64,000 nt of DNA. Source: Talpa occidentalis (taxonomy: Eukaryota; Chordata; Mammalia; Eulipotyphla; Talpidae). A program made the translations under genes and the position numbers. The stretch lies in assembly GCF_014898055.3 (NCBI RefSeq), contig NW_023601104.1, positions 86,411,106 through 86,475,105 of the forward strand, given 5' to 3'. Positions 22,612 to 33,394 of the stretch are shown one piece after another. The notes under the pieces were generated by a model. The model had not been told where the DNA came from. It saw only the letters and a program-made list of their open reading frames with translations, and ran no database searches. The first letter of the stretch is position 1, and every line of letters begins with the position of its first letter.

Positions 22612-23567
22612 TAGGGTAAATAATTGTCAGGCTTTTCTGCCCTCCCACCATTAGGATTGATGATGGATCCCTGCAGTCCTGAATGCACACCTGATGGCGG
22701 GCACCTGGAGTGGGGTGTGGGCCTACGTAGGTGGGTACACCTGGACTGAGAGACTGGGCTTATAAGGGCGGCATCACGGGGACGCCAGCAGACATGAACG
22801 AGACCAGAAGACAAGAAGCAGGAAGAGAACCAGCAGAGAAGCAGAGGCCACGAGAGAACACCAGAAGGCCCAGGAGTGAAGATTGGCTGGGGGCTGGGAG
22901 GCCTGCCAGCCTCCTGCCCGGCCCCTCCACCCTTGCCTGCCGTGTACCTGGTGAAATCCCAGTAAAAGCCTGAAAAAGGCACTGAGGGCTCCAGGACTCC
23001 TCCTTACCCGCCCACTCGGATCATAGAAATCCTGCTCTGGACCCTTCCTGGCACTACAAATTTGTTTCTTTGGGAGAGGATTCCAAACCTTCAACATCCT
23101 AGTAAGAATTGTGAGCTTCTTGTATCAGTGCATGTTAGAGTTCACACACATGTTTGGTACTGGCTGCCTGTAGGGTAAGGAAAAATATCAGGCTTTTCTG
23201 CCGTCCCACCATGAGGAAAGATGACGGAACCCTGTGGTCCTGAATACATGCCTGATGGCGGGCACCTGGAGTAGGGTGTGGGCATAGGTAGATGGGATTC
23301 ACCTGGGCTAAGACTGGGCTCTTAAGGGCGGCATCATGGGAATGCCAGTAGAAACTGAGAGAGAAGTTGAAAGAGAAGCCAAGAGCAGAGAAGCAGAGAG
23401 AAGGCCGGAGAGCCCAGAAAGAGAAAAGACTTGCTGGGGGCTGGGAGGCCTGCCAGCACCCCTGCCTCCCGTGTACCTGGTAATCCCAATAAAAACCTGC
23501 AAAAAAACCACTGAGGACTCTGACTCCTCCTTTACCCGGTCTGCTGGATCAGAAAACCTGCTCAGTG

Positions 23568-25589
23568 AAAGCTTTCGACAAAGTGCAACACCCATTCATG
23601 ATAAAAGCCCTTGAAATTCTTGGGATACAAGGAACATACCTCAACATCATAAAGGCCATCTATGACAAGCCAACAGCCAGTATCATTCTCAATGGTGAAA
23701 AGCTGAAAGCAATTCCATTAAGATCTGGAACAAGACAAGGATGTCCACTCTCACCACTGCTTTTCAATATAATACTGGAAGTCCTAGCCAGAGCAATAAG
23801 ACAAGAGAAAGACATCCAAGGAATCCAAATAGGAAAAGAAGAAGTCAAACTATCACTATTTGCAGACGATATGATAATATACATAGAGAACCCCAAAATC
23901 TCCACAGAAAAACTAATTCAACTCATCAATCAATTCAGTAAAGTGGCAGGATACAAAATCAACACGCAAAAGTCAGTAGCCTTCCTATACACAAACAATA
24001 AATCTGAAGAAGAAGAAATCAAAAAAACCACCCCTTTTATTATCGAAACAAAAAAAATCAAATATTTGGGAATAAATCTAACAAAAGAGGTAAAGGACCT
24101 ATACAAAGAAAACTATAAAACACTGTTAAAAGAAATAGAAGAAGACACAAAGAAATGGAAAGACATCCCCTGCTCATGGATTGGAAGAATAAACATTATT
24201 AAAATGGCCATCCTACCAAAAGCTATATACCGATTCAATGCTATTCCAATCAAAATCTCAATGGCATTCTTCAAAGAAATAGAACAATTATTGATGAAAT
24301 TCATATGGAATCACCAAAAACCCCGAATAGCCAAAGCTCTACTGAAAAAAAAAGAAGGAAATGGAGGCATCACACTCCCAGACTTCAAACTATACTACAA
24401 AGCCATAATCATCAAAACTGCATGGTATTGGAACAAGAACAGACATACAGACCAATGGAATCGAATAGAAAATCCAGAAATAAACCCACAGATTTATGCT
24501 CAACTAATCTTTGACAAAGGAGCAAAGACTATGCATTGGAGCAAAGAAAGTTTGTTCAATAAATGGTGCTGGGAAAACTGGGTCGCTACATGCAAAAGAA
24601 TGAAGCTTGACCACTACCTCACACCATACACAAAAATCAACTCAAAATGGATTAAAGAACTAGACATAAGATCTGAAACCATAAAATACATAGAAGGAAA
24701 TATAGGCGAAACACTACGGGATTTGCACATCAAAGACATCTTTACAGACACATCACCCAAAGCAGTGATAGTGAAGGCAAAGATAAACAGCTGGGACTAC
24801 ATCAAATTAAAGAGCTTCTGCACAGCAAAAGAGACAATAACAAAAACAAAGAGAAACCCCACCAACTGGGAGAACATTTTTGCACCCAACACTAATGATA
24901 AAGGACTGATCACAAAAATCTGCAAAGAGCTGATGAGACTCAGCAACAACAAAGAAAATAATCCAGTCAAAAAATGGGCAGAAGAGCTAAAAAGAAACTT
25001 CTCTGAAGAGGAAATGCAAATGGCCAACAGACATATGAAAAAATGTTCAACATCACTTGTAATCAGGGAAATGCAAATCAAAACTACCATGAGATACCAT
25101 CTCACACCAGTGAGAATGGCACATATTAAAAAAACTAGCAACAACAAATGTTGGCGAGGATGTGGAGAAAAAGGAACTCTTGTGCACTGTTGGTGGGAGT
25201 GCAAACTGGTCCAACAACTATGGAGAGCTGTGTGGAGATTTCTGGACCTACTAAACATAGAGCTTCCATATGATCCAGCAATTCCACTCCTAGGTATTTA
25301 CCCAAAGGACACAGAAACATCAATTCCAAAGAGCACCTGCACTCCTATGTTTATAGCAGCACTGTTTACAATAGCTAAGCTTTGGAAACAACCCAAATGC
25401 CCAAAAATAGATGACTGGATCAAGAAGATGTGGTACATATATACCATGGAATATTACTCAGCATTCAAAAAAGATAAACACATGCCATTTGCAGCAACAT
25501 GGATGGCACTGGAAGGGATCATGCTCAGCGAAATAAGCCAAAAAGAAAAAGAAAAATACCGGATGGTCTCACTCATAGCAGGAATCTAG
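23568..25589 (+). pseudogene. L1 ORF2p C-terminal part (reverse transcriptase and cysteine domain)
   Basis: About 673 codons remain open to the natural stop, roughly half of a full ORF2p (about 1,275 residues in human L1). Numbering from 23565, the RT signature [14 protein letters not shown] is at residues 54-67 and the catalytic FADD at 99-102. The C-terminal cysteine/histidine motif (CWRGCGEKG...HCWWEC) is near residues 527-545. The N-terminal endonuclease domain is absent because of 5' truncation. The frame before 23568 is LTR sequence, so there is no native start codon. No function is expected. Confidence 0.95.
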
Positions 25590-25776
25590 AAAACTTAAAT
25601 AAGGGACCAGGAAAATGAATATAAGAAAGTGAAAATCAAAATCAACAAAAAACTATGAACCAGAGATACTTTTTGGGGGGTGGGGGGCGGGAGGGGAAGG
25701 ATTGAGGTCAGAATGGGGCGTTTGCAATTGTATGGGGGAATATAAAAATAAAATTTAATATTTAAAAAAAAAAAAA

Positions 25777-25794
25777 TAAAGATCCAATGCAAGC
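25777..25794 (+). other. Putative L1 3' transduction
   Basis: The segment TAAAGATCCAATGCAAGC lies between the L1's own poly(A) and a second poly(A) that abuts the TSD. That layout is expected when transcription of the source L1 reads past its own signal to a downstream one. It is short, so a tail-internal rearrangement is possible. Confidence 0.6.
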
Positions 25795-25843
25795 AAAAAA
25801 AAAAAAAAGAAAACCTGCTCAGTGGTCCAGTCCTGCCATTACA

Positions 25844-25959
25844 GTGCCTTTCTGCAGTTTACGTGGGAAATCCTCATTGCAAAAAAAAATGAATTTCCGG
25901 TCTACCCAGTCACTACCCTTGCTGCAGACTTTACTAGGACCTTCATAAAAACTCATGAA
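25844..25959. other. Unique spacer between L1a/LTR 5 and L1b
   Basis: About 115 bp of non-repeat sequence containing the right-hand TSD of LTR 5. Confidence 0.6.
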
Positions 25960-27810
25960 CTTAACTCATCAATCAGTTCAGCAAAGTGGCAGGATACAAA
26001 ATCAACATGCAAAAGTCAGAAGCCTTCCTATACACTAACAATAAATCTGAAGAAGAAGAAATGAAAAAAACCATCCCCTTTATTATCGAAACAAAAAAAA
26101 TCAAATACTTGGGAATAAATCTAACAAAAGAGGTAAAGGACCTTTACAAAGAAAACTATAAAACACTGTTAAAAGAAATAGAAGAAGATACAAAGAAATG
26201 GAAAGACATCCCCTGCTCATGGATTGGAAGAATAAACATTATTAAAATGGCCATCCTACCAAAAGCTATATACCGATTCAATGCTATTCCAATAAAAATT
26301 ACAATGTTATTCTTCAAAGAAATAGAACAATTATTGATGAAATTCATATGGAATCACCAAAAACCCCAAATAGCCAAAGCTCTCCTGAAAAAAAAAGAAA
26401 GGAATGGAGGCATCACACTCCCAGATTTCAGGCTATACTACAAAGCCATAATCATCAAAACTGCATGGTATTGGAACAAGAACAGACATACAGACCAATG
26501 GAATCGAATAGAAAATCCAGAAATAAACCCACAGATTTATGCTCAACTAATCTTTGACAAAGGAGCAAAGACTATGCATTGGAGCAAAGAAAGTTTGTTC
26601 AATAAATGGTGCTGGGAAAACTGGGTCGCTACATGCAAAAGAATGAAGCTTGACCACTACCTCACACCATACACAAAAATCAACTCAAAATGGATTAAAG
26701 AACTAGACATAAGATCTGAAACCATAAAATACATAGAAGGAAATATAGGCGAAACACTACGGGATTTGCACATCAAAGACATCTTTACAGACACATCACC
26801 CAAAGCAGTGATAGTGAAGGCAAAGATAAACAGCTGGGACTACATCAAATTAAAGAGCTTCTGCACAGCAAAAGAGACAATAACAAAAACAAAGAGAAAC
26901 CCCACCAACTGGGAGAACATTTTTGCACCCAACACTAATGATAAAGGACTGATCACAAAAATCTGCAAAGAGCTGATGAGACTCAACAACAACAAAGAAA
27001 ATAATCCAGTCAAAAAATGGGCAGAAGAGCTAAAAAGAAACTTCTCTGAAGAGGAAATGCAAATGGCCAACAGACATATGAAAAAATGTTCAACATCACT
27101 TGTAATCAGGGAAATGCAAATCAAAACTACCATGAGATACCATCTCACACCAGTGAGAATGGCACATATTAAAAAAACTAGCAACAACAAGTGTTGGTGA
27201 GGGTGTGGAGAAAAAGGAACTCTTCTGCACTGTTGGTGGGAGTGCAAACTGGTCCAACCACTATGGAGAGCTGTGTGGAGATTTCTGGACCTACTAAACA
27301 TAGAGCTTCCATATGATCCAGCAATTCCACTCCTAGGTATTTACCCAAAGGACACAGAAACATCAATTCCAAAGAGCACCTGCACCCCTATGTTTATAGC
27401 AGCACTATTTACAATAGCTAAGCTTTGGAAACAGCCCAAATGCCCAAAAATAGATGACTGGATCAAGAAGATGTGGTACATATATACCATGGAATATTAC
27501 TCAGCATTCAAAAAAGATAAACACATGCCATTTGCAGCAACATGGATGGCACTGGAAGGGATCATGCTCAGCGAAATAAGCCAGAAAGAAAAAGAAAAAT
27601 ACCGGATGGTCTCACTCATAGCAGGAATCTAGAAAACTTAAATAAGGGACCAGGAAAATGAATAACTATAAGAAAGTGAAAATCAAAATCAACAAAAATC
27701 TATGAACCAGAGACACTTTTGGGGGGGTGGGTGGAGGGAGGGGAGGGATTGGGGTCAAAATGGGGGGGTTGAAATTGTATGGGGAATATAAAAATAAAAT
27801 TTATTATTAA
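25960..27810 (+). mobile_element. Second young 5'-truncated L1 (L1b)
   Basis: Nearly identical by eye to L1a over its whole length but truncated further, starting near 'acttaactcatcaatcag'. It differs at scattered bases and ends in its own UTR and short poly(A), directly followed by a reverse SINE. The different truncation point and private changes argue for an independent insertion rather than a tandem duplication of L1a. The TSD could not be resolved because SINEs abut the tail. Confidence 0.94.
25986..27632 (+). pseudogene. L1 ORF2p fragment with a single nonsense change
   Basis: Open for 404 codons, then TGA at 27198-27200, then the same frame continues open (in phase, 27201-27632) to the natural ORF2 stop. 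L1a has CGA at the corresponding codon, so the stop is a C-to-T change at a CpG. Starts downstream of the FADD catalytic motif, so it holds only the end of the RT region and the C-terminal domain. Confidence 0.93.
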
Positions 27811-27966
27811 AAAAAAAGATTTATTTATTTATTTATACAAGCACTGGGTGCAGTCAGAAGCGCGGGAGGGTGAGAGAATTCACCAGAGACAGAGCAGGGA
27901 GCAGAGCAGGCAGACTGAAATACACTGCAGAGGGGAGCAGTGGGCGGCAGGAGAGGTCTGCGTGCC
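27811..27966 (-). mobile_element. tRNA-derived SINE, young subfamily, partial (copy 5a)
   Basis: Tail-first reverse copy with the 'gcactgggtgcagtcagaagcg' diagnostic, stopping at 'ggagaggtctgcgtgcc' where the next SINE tail begins. The tRNA-like head is missing. It abuts the L1b poly(A). Confidence 0.9.
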
Positions 27967-28222
27967 TATTTTTTATTTTTATACAAGAACTAGGGTACAG
28001 GCCAGATGCACGGGAAGGTGAGAGGATTCACCAGAGACAGAGCAGGGAACAGAACAGGCAGACTGACAAAATACACTGTTGAGGGGCACAGCGGATGAGA
28101 CAGGAGAGGTCTGCCGTGCCATGTAGGTAGCTCTGCGGCTGGTCGGGATTGAACTCGCACTGCAGAGACTGCGGACAGCTTCACAGCACGTTACTCAACC
28201 GCCTGCGCCACCAGGGAGGCCC
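27967..28222 (-). mobile_element. tRNA-derived SINE (copy 5b)
   Basis: Reverse copy of the commoner subfamily, with T-rich tail, 'atacaagaactagggtacagg', and head ending 'gcgccaccagggaggccc'. Inserted within or next to copy 5a. Confidence 0.92.
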
Positions 28223-28460
28223 TTAAAGATTTTTTTATTTTTGTAGAAGAGCTGGGGTACAGGCCAGAGGTGCGGGAGGGTGAGAGAATTCACCAGAGAC
28301 AGAGCGGGGAGCAGAGCAGGCAGAAGGATGGAAGACACTGCAGAGGGCTGCTGTGCCATGTGGGAATCTCCCTGGCCGGCTGGGAATTGAACCCGCGCTG
28401 CAAAAGCTGCAGACAGCTTCACAGTGTGGCGATCAACCCACTGCACCACCAGGCAGACCC
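28223..28460 (-). mobile_element. tRNA-derived SINE (copy 5c)
   Basis: Third reverse copy in the row, with tail 'aaagatttttttatttttgtagaagagctgggg' and head ending 'caccaccaggcagaccc'. It is shortened in the middle relative to its neighbours. Confidence 0.9.
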
Positions 28461-30679
28461 CTCTGAATTTTTATGCCCCTGCCTCTCTAACACTCTAATA
28501 CCTCAACTGATTTTAAGTTTTTCCTTATTTTATTTTGGACTAGATCAGCTTTCTGTGCAAGGTTCCGGGGAAGCTAGTGAACTCTCTGGCTGTGCACGCA
28601 GATATTTCATGGAGGTGTGGAGGAAGAGGAGGGCAAGATTGACTCTAATTAGGAAGACTACAGCCCCTCTTCCTTCCACAATGGACTTTTGATCAATCAC
28701 AACCTCTCTGAGGCTCACTGTCTTCTCAAACAAAACTGAAAACATTTGCCCTGTCTTCCCCCTAGGCCTGATGGAGAGCTCTAATGAGATGATCAATGTA
28801 AACTCAACTTGTAACTAAGAAGTCCTAGGTCAGGTAAGATAACATCATCATTAGCATCAGGTCAAAACATGACCTTTGTGTCTTTTCATTGCTGTAAGGG
28901 CACCTGGCCCACCATGGGATGGGCTAATACACTCTGTGGATGCTTTTAGCTGGAAAGGTTCTCCCAGTTTCCCCAAATAATGCCTCTTCCTAAACCTCAG
29001 TGCTTGCATTTTCTGTAACACAAGACAGATGTTTCCATTCACATTCAATATAATTTAAAACTTAAAAAGGACAAATAAAGGGGAGAATTCTAAGCCTTGA
29101 AAATAAGTTAAAGGAAGCGTAAACCAAGCTTTTAAAACAAAGAGAAAAGCCTCCTCTCTTTGGAGTTTTATTTGGGGAAATATTTGAATTAAGCTAACTT
29201 TTATTGAACACCAACTAAATAGAAAATATACCAAACATCCTCAAACAAACTATCAACATAAGTGCCGTCACCCAATAACTCCAGCTCTGAGGGGGTCCAC
29301 CCCATCAGATTGAAAAACCAGACCCTGAATCAAATCCTGAATTCAACAGCAACAGCAGGAACACAAAAATTAAATTACAAACTAATAAATGAAAGAATGT
29401 TGTGTGGGAACAGGAATAGTGTACGTACTTTGTAAAGCCAATAGAGAGGCTGAGATTTGCTATCTGATGCTCTAAATGCAAATCATTTTTTAATTATTTT
29501 CATTGCTAATAAATTCTCACCAGTTTAGATGGGGTCATCAACACATTAATATGAAATCGGATTTTGAAAGCGAGAACTAGACAGCAGTTACCATCAGGTG
29601 CCCGGATTTCTCCCAATTACTGCCCCCAATTATTCCCACACCTATTGCTGACATGTTTAATCTGCTTCTCCTGGTCTGACCGACAACTCGCATGGAGGAA
29701 GCTAATGCACTGCTCAGCAGAGACTGTAGGTGTAGGTCCAATTTAAATAATTGGAAGCCTATTTCATTTCTTTTCTCCCTCTTGCAAGCGCACTTGAAAG
29801 GAATGTGTGGGCTGAGCTTCATGTCTCTGCCTTGTCCAGGGGGATGACTTATTGGCTTTCTTTAAGTCCCCTTCCTTGCTGACCCATCTCTGTCTCCTAG
29901 GACAGTGAGGATAATTTAAAGCTATTGGATGATAATCAATAAGCAAGGGTCATCTCGATTGCCTGGCTTAAAGGTCTTTGATCTAGTAAATCATCAGTTA
30001 CTGCTGCCTATATTAGCCTTCCCGTTAACTGCGTGACCTGGCCTGGTCCTCCTATTCTTTAAGTAGATGAAGACAGGAGCTGCATAGCAGTTTTCTGCTG
30101 ATGAAGTGAGGCTGCAGTTCACTTGGGCTTGAGGCCTGTCTCCAGTTTCTCTACAAAGTGACTTCTCTCCTTTCCTCAAGAGGTTAGAAATCTTTTTCCA
30201 TTTGGCAAAGGTCTGAGCATAATTTTCTTGCTTGACTTGGGGACATTCATATGTGTCCCCTTCATTGATTGCAGGCCGGTAAGTGCCAGACTCAGTGAGA
30301 TTCTGGCGATTCAGCACGCTCATCAGCTTCCCAGCGTTGCTTCCAGTACAAAGATGCTTGTTACAAATGAAAATCCTCTGGTCAAAGATCCCGCTCTATC
30401 TCATATGTTAGAGATGAGTCCTGGGGATATTTCTTTCTAACCCCTGAATTGCACTTGAGCCAAAACAGTGATGGTGACAAGAAGGGTGCCTTATGTTCCA
30501 AGAACCTGCATTTTTAACAAGTTGTGCTGTTAATTCTTTTGCATATCAAAGTCTAGAAAGATATAAACAAGTAAACGACTAACTTGTATTATTAAGAAAG
30601 GAAAATAGATTGAATAAAGCTGCTAGGATTTGCTGCAGGAAAACAGGAAGAAAAGACCTGGACAGGACCTGAAGATTGG
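28461..30679. other. No gene seen
   Basis: About 2.2 kb of mainly unique sequence. A 109-codon minus frame (29994-30323) has ordinary amino-acid composition but no domain I recognise. AT-rich homeodomain-like words around 29480-29510 are noted but not claimed as an element. Confidence 0.4.
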
Positions 30680-31062
30680 TGTAGGGTGAATGAAGACTGT
30701 GCAGGCTTTTTGCGCCATTGGCCTCTGTAGCTATCACCTACGGCTTTGAACGCAGGAGGCACTTGGGAGCTGGGGGTATGTATGCCTAATGGTGGACACC
30801 TGGAGTATGGTGTGGGCATGCATAAAAGGGCACACCTGTGGCTGGAGGCTGAGCATATAAGAGAGAGCACGGCAGAAGACCGTGTGGTAAAGAGCGGCGG
30901 AGAAATCAGGAGAGAATACCAGAGAAAGCCCAAAGGGTAAGATTCACCAGGGGCTGGGAGGCCTGCCAGCCTCCCGGCCCCCCTGCCAGCCCTGCTGCAT
31001 CCTGCCTGCACTACATTTGGGAACTTGAAAATAATCCTAAGAACAGGAATCTGAGCTCTACA
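30680..31062 (+). mobile_element. Older diverged LTR of the tRNA-Ser ERV family (LTR 9)
   Basis: Starts TGTAGGGTGAATGAAGACTG and ends GAGCTCTACA. Shares 'cacctggagtatggtgtgggcat', the 'ggggctgggaggcctgccagcctccc' stem-loop and overall order with the young copies but is clearly diverged. It has a better TATA word (GCATATAAGAG near 30854). No TSD is visible, consistent with age. Confidence 0.8.
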
Positions 31063-32035
31063 CTGTTTCAAGGTATGGTGGAAATTGAAACTGACAAGGA
31101 GGTAGAGATCAACTATTCAAGGTAATTGAATGCACTCCTTCAGACAGTAAGAGCAGGGATCTGGTCCAATATTTAAGAATGAATTTAAATAATAACCACT
31201 TTCTCCAACAGTGGGAAGTCTGGCTCTCAGTATTAACAATGTGTTTCCTTACTTGTTCAACTCTGGTATTTAGTTACAAAATTATGAAATCATATTCTTG
31301 TGACAAAAAAAGATTTACTAACTAAAATCCAGCCTGTGTGTACAGCTCTTTTCACCTTCAGCTTTACAGCATGCAGACAAAGTGCTCTTTTCCAAAGTTA
31401 CCTAAGTCGGTTCTTGTTTTCCCCACCCACTCAGTGTGGTTATGCTTTTCATTTGTAATGCGGTTTGGGTTTATTTCCTACCACTTGTATGCTCATTGTT
31501 TTCTGGTTGATTGTAAAGATGTATTTATTTTGAGAGGTATATATTATCCATAGTTTTATTTTTAATCAATTTGGAGAGACCTGTTGCAGCGACCGTGCAT
31601 CAGGTATTTTTATGAGATCAGACTACAAATACATAATATGCCATTTAATGACCAATATCTTGCTATAAAACTTTATGCCAAGATTAAAGTAAGTGTGCTT
31701 TATTCCCCAAAAGGTGGTGCCACCTCCTTTCTCTTATGTTCTTCTGTTAATAGTTCACTGGCTTTATGGACCTACTGATTCTCTTGGCCTAAGTATTTCC
31801 ATAGCCTCAAAACATACTGGAAATAATGAAGCAAATGTAGCTGTTTTTCAAGAAACATTAATGGAGTGTTACCTATTTGGGTTTTTTTAATTAGTTATTG
31901 CTTTTAATAATTCACCCTATAAAATGAAAATGATGGCATTATTTGTGTAAGTGCTGGTGCAAAGATGCACCAGCACTCTTGAGGACTCTAAACTTGTTTT
32001 GTACTGTGGAAGACAATTTGTTCCTCAGTATTGAG
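31063..32035. other. No gene seen; contains a perfect hairpin
   Basis: AT-rich unique-looking sequence. The hairpin at 31950-31977 is listed separately. Confidence 0.5.
31950..31977. other. Perfect 12-bp inverted repeat
   Basis: AGTGCTGGTGCA, loop AAGA, TGCACCAGCACT. Pairing does not extend beyond the 12 bp, so it is too short for a canonical pre-miRNA stem. Confidence 0.85.
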
Positions 32036-32051
32036 AAGAAATTTCCTGAAA

Positions 32052-32318
32052 GGGGGCCTCCCTGGTGGCACTAGGCTTAAAGACAGCGCTATCAAGCTAT
32101 CGCCAGCCACTGAAATACCAATTCGATCCCCCGCCAGCCAGGGAGTGACCTACATGGTACAGCAGACCTCTCCTGTCTCACCCACTGTTCCCCTCAGCAG
32201 TGTATTTCGGAAGATCTGCCTGTTCTGCTCCCTACTTTCTGTGGTGAGTCTTCTCACCCCCCATACCTCTGGCCTACACCCAAGTTCTTGTATGCACAAA
32301 TAAATAAATCTTAAAAGA
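32052..32318 (+). mobile_element. tRNA-derived SINE (copy 6)
   Basis: Begins 'gggggcctccctggtggcac', with B box 'attcgatcccc' and tail 'aaataaataaatctta'. Flanking AAGAAATTTCCTGAAA (32036-32051) and AAGAAATTCCTGAAA after the tail form a TSD with one base lost from a T run. Confidence 0.93.
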
Positions 32319-32399
32319 AATTCCTGAAAAGTAATCACAGGTAGATCATTGTCCACACCTGACACATGCCCCTGTCCTGACAGTTCAAATATGTATTAG

Positions 32400-32493
32400 C
32401 AGAACCATATAGTCAATTAACAGTGCTGCTTATGGAGTCAAAAAAACTGTGCCCCTAGGTAAATTTCCCCATCTCTGAGCCACAATTTCCTCA
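32400..32493 (+). repeat. MIR-like SINE fragment
   Basis: Contains 'ggtaaatttccccatctctgagccacaatttcctc', matching the forward MIR core; truncated by the following SINE. Confidence 0.6.
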
Positions 32494-32675
32494 TTTTTAT
32501 TTTTTTAGGATTTATTTATTTATGCATACAAGAACTGGGGTACAGGCTAGAGGTATGGGGGGTGAGAAGATTCACCAGAGACAAAGTGGGGAACAGAACA
32601 GGCAGACTGAAATACACTGCTAAGGAGAACAGCCGGTGAGACAGAAGAGGTATGCTGTGCCACGTGGATAGCTCC
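32494..32675 (-). mobile_element. tRNA-derived SINE, head missing (copy 7)
   Basis: Reverse copy with tail and body ('gcatacaagaactggggtacaggc') ending at 'gtggatagctcc'. The tRNA-like head of about 80 bp is absent, as in a 5'-truncated insertion. Confidence 0.9.
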
Positions 32676-33394
32676 ATAACAATCTAATCCTAACAATAAA
32701 TTCCATAAGGTCAATATTAATAAAGTTTTCGGTAAAACAAAGACAAATAATTAGGATAAGTAATCAAGGCCAGGCAAGCACTAAAAGACAATGCTGGGTA
32801 CAGATCCAGACCCCAGCATTAAAAGGGGATACTGGAGAGGGACTTAGCTCTTTTAGAGATAGATACTTGAGCTTCAGAAGTGTCCTGAATCATTGTCAAG
32901 AACCCCCAGAAATGCATGGGGCCAATGGCAGCATTAATGCTGGGCATATACAACCAGGCAAAGGAGGCTTGCAACACAGTCTGCTTCCCAGGTGAGAACA
33001 TTTATGGATAGGTTCCCCTTAAGTAAACCGATTCCATATTCTGGACTTCCAGGTAAGGAATTATCCCAATATTCTGTGTCATTAATACCATAGGCACCTT
33101 AGACTAAGTTAACATTCCAATGGAAACTTGGAGTCCCTATTCCTCCTTATCACCTTAGATCAACCCTCTTCATTCATATGTTTTATGTGCCCAGGCCAAC
33201 CCTATCTGATAGTTTTTACATTGATCAGTTCCCACTCCAGACTGATTCACTCAGGTTATCTGCAATGAGGACTAGGCGGGGATTATTTAAAGTCTCCATC
33301 ACCTAGTGTTTCCAATTAACAAGCAACATTAAGAATCACTAGTCTAAGCCCCATTCTCAACCCATCATCACATTTCTCTCATGTTCTCTCATTT
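32676..33394. other. No gene seen
   Basis: Unique-looking sequence without recognisable elements. Confidence 0.45.

Larger units (their letters stand above)
22169..23058 (+). mobile_element. Solo LTR 4 (older), interrupted by LTR 3
   Basis: The first 7 bp (TGTAGGG, 22169-22175) are separated from the rest by the younger LTR 3. The copy resumes after the duplicated TAGGG at 22612 with 'taaataattgtcagg', carries a TATA-like CTTATAAGG near 22758, the conserved stem-loop and a polyadenylation region, and ends ACTACA at 23058. Flanks AATGT (22164-22168) and AATTT (23059-23063) fit a 5-bp TSD with one change. It resembles the copy at 59794 more than its neighbours. Confidence 0.9.
23568..25807 (+). 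mobile_element. Young 5'-truncated L1 (L1a)
   Basis: Inserted into LTR 5 with a perfect 17-bp TSD, AGAAAACCTGCTCAGTG (23551-23567 and 25808-25824). Contains the 3' half of ORF2, a 3' UTR with a G-rich run at about 25673-25700, a poly(A) near 25763-25776, then 18 bp of non-L1 sequence and a second poly(A). The second tail suggests a short 3' transduction. The intact ORF2 remainder and perfect TSD point to a recent insertion. Dead on arrival because the promoter, ORF1 and endonuclease are missing. Confidence 0.97.
23169..25843 (+). mobile_element. Solo LTR 5, split by a 2.2 kb L1
   Basis: Starts TGTAGGGTAAGG at 23169; the left part runs to 23567 and the right part from 25825 to the CATTACA end at 25843. 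The intervening sequence is the L1 at 23568-25807 plus the duplicated 17 bp. Flanks CTGCC (23164-23168) and GTGCC (25844-25848) fit a 5-bp TSD with one mismatch. The LTR alone is about 418 bp. It carries 'cccaataaaaacctgc' as polyadenylation signal. Confidence 0.93.

Noticed and set aside
20514..23058. LTRs 1-3 as parts of one multi-LTR provirus
   Set aside because: Each has its own TSD and the sequence between them shows no ERV internal region or PBS.
24797..25258. Minus-strand 153-codon frames opposite L1 ORF2 (also at 26840-27301)
   Set aside because: Antisense shadows of ORF2, shared because the two L1 copies are nearly identical.
31950..31977. microRNA precursor
   Set aside because: The 12-bp stem with a 4-nt loop is too short and pairing does not extend outward.
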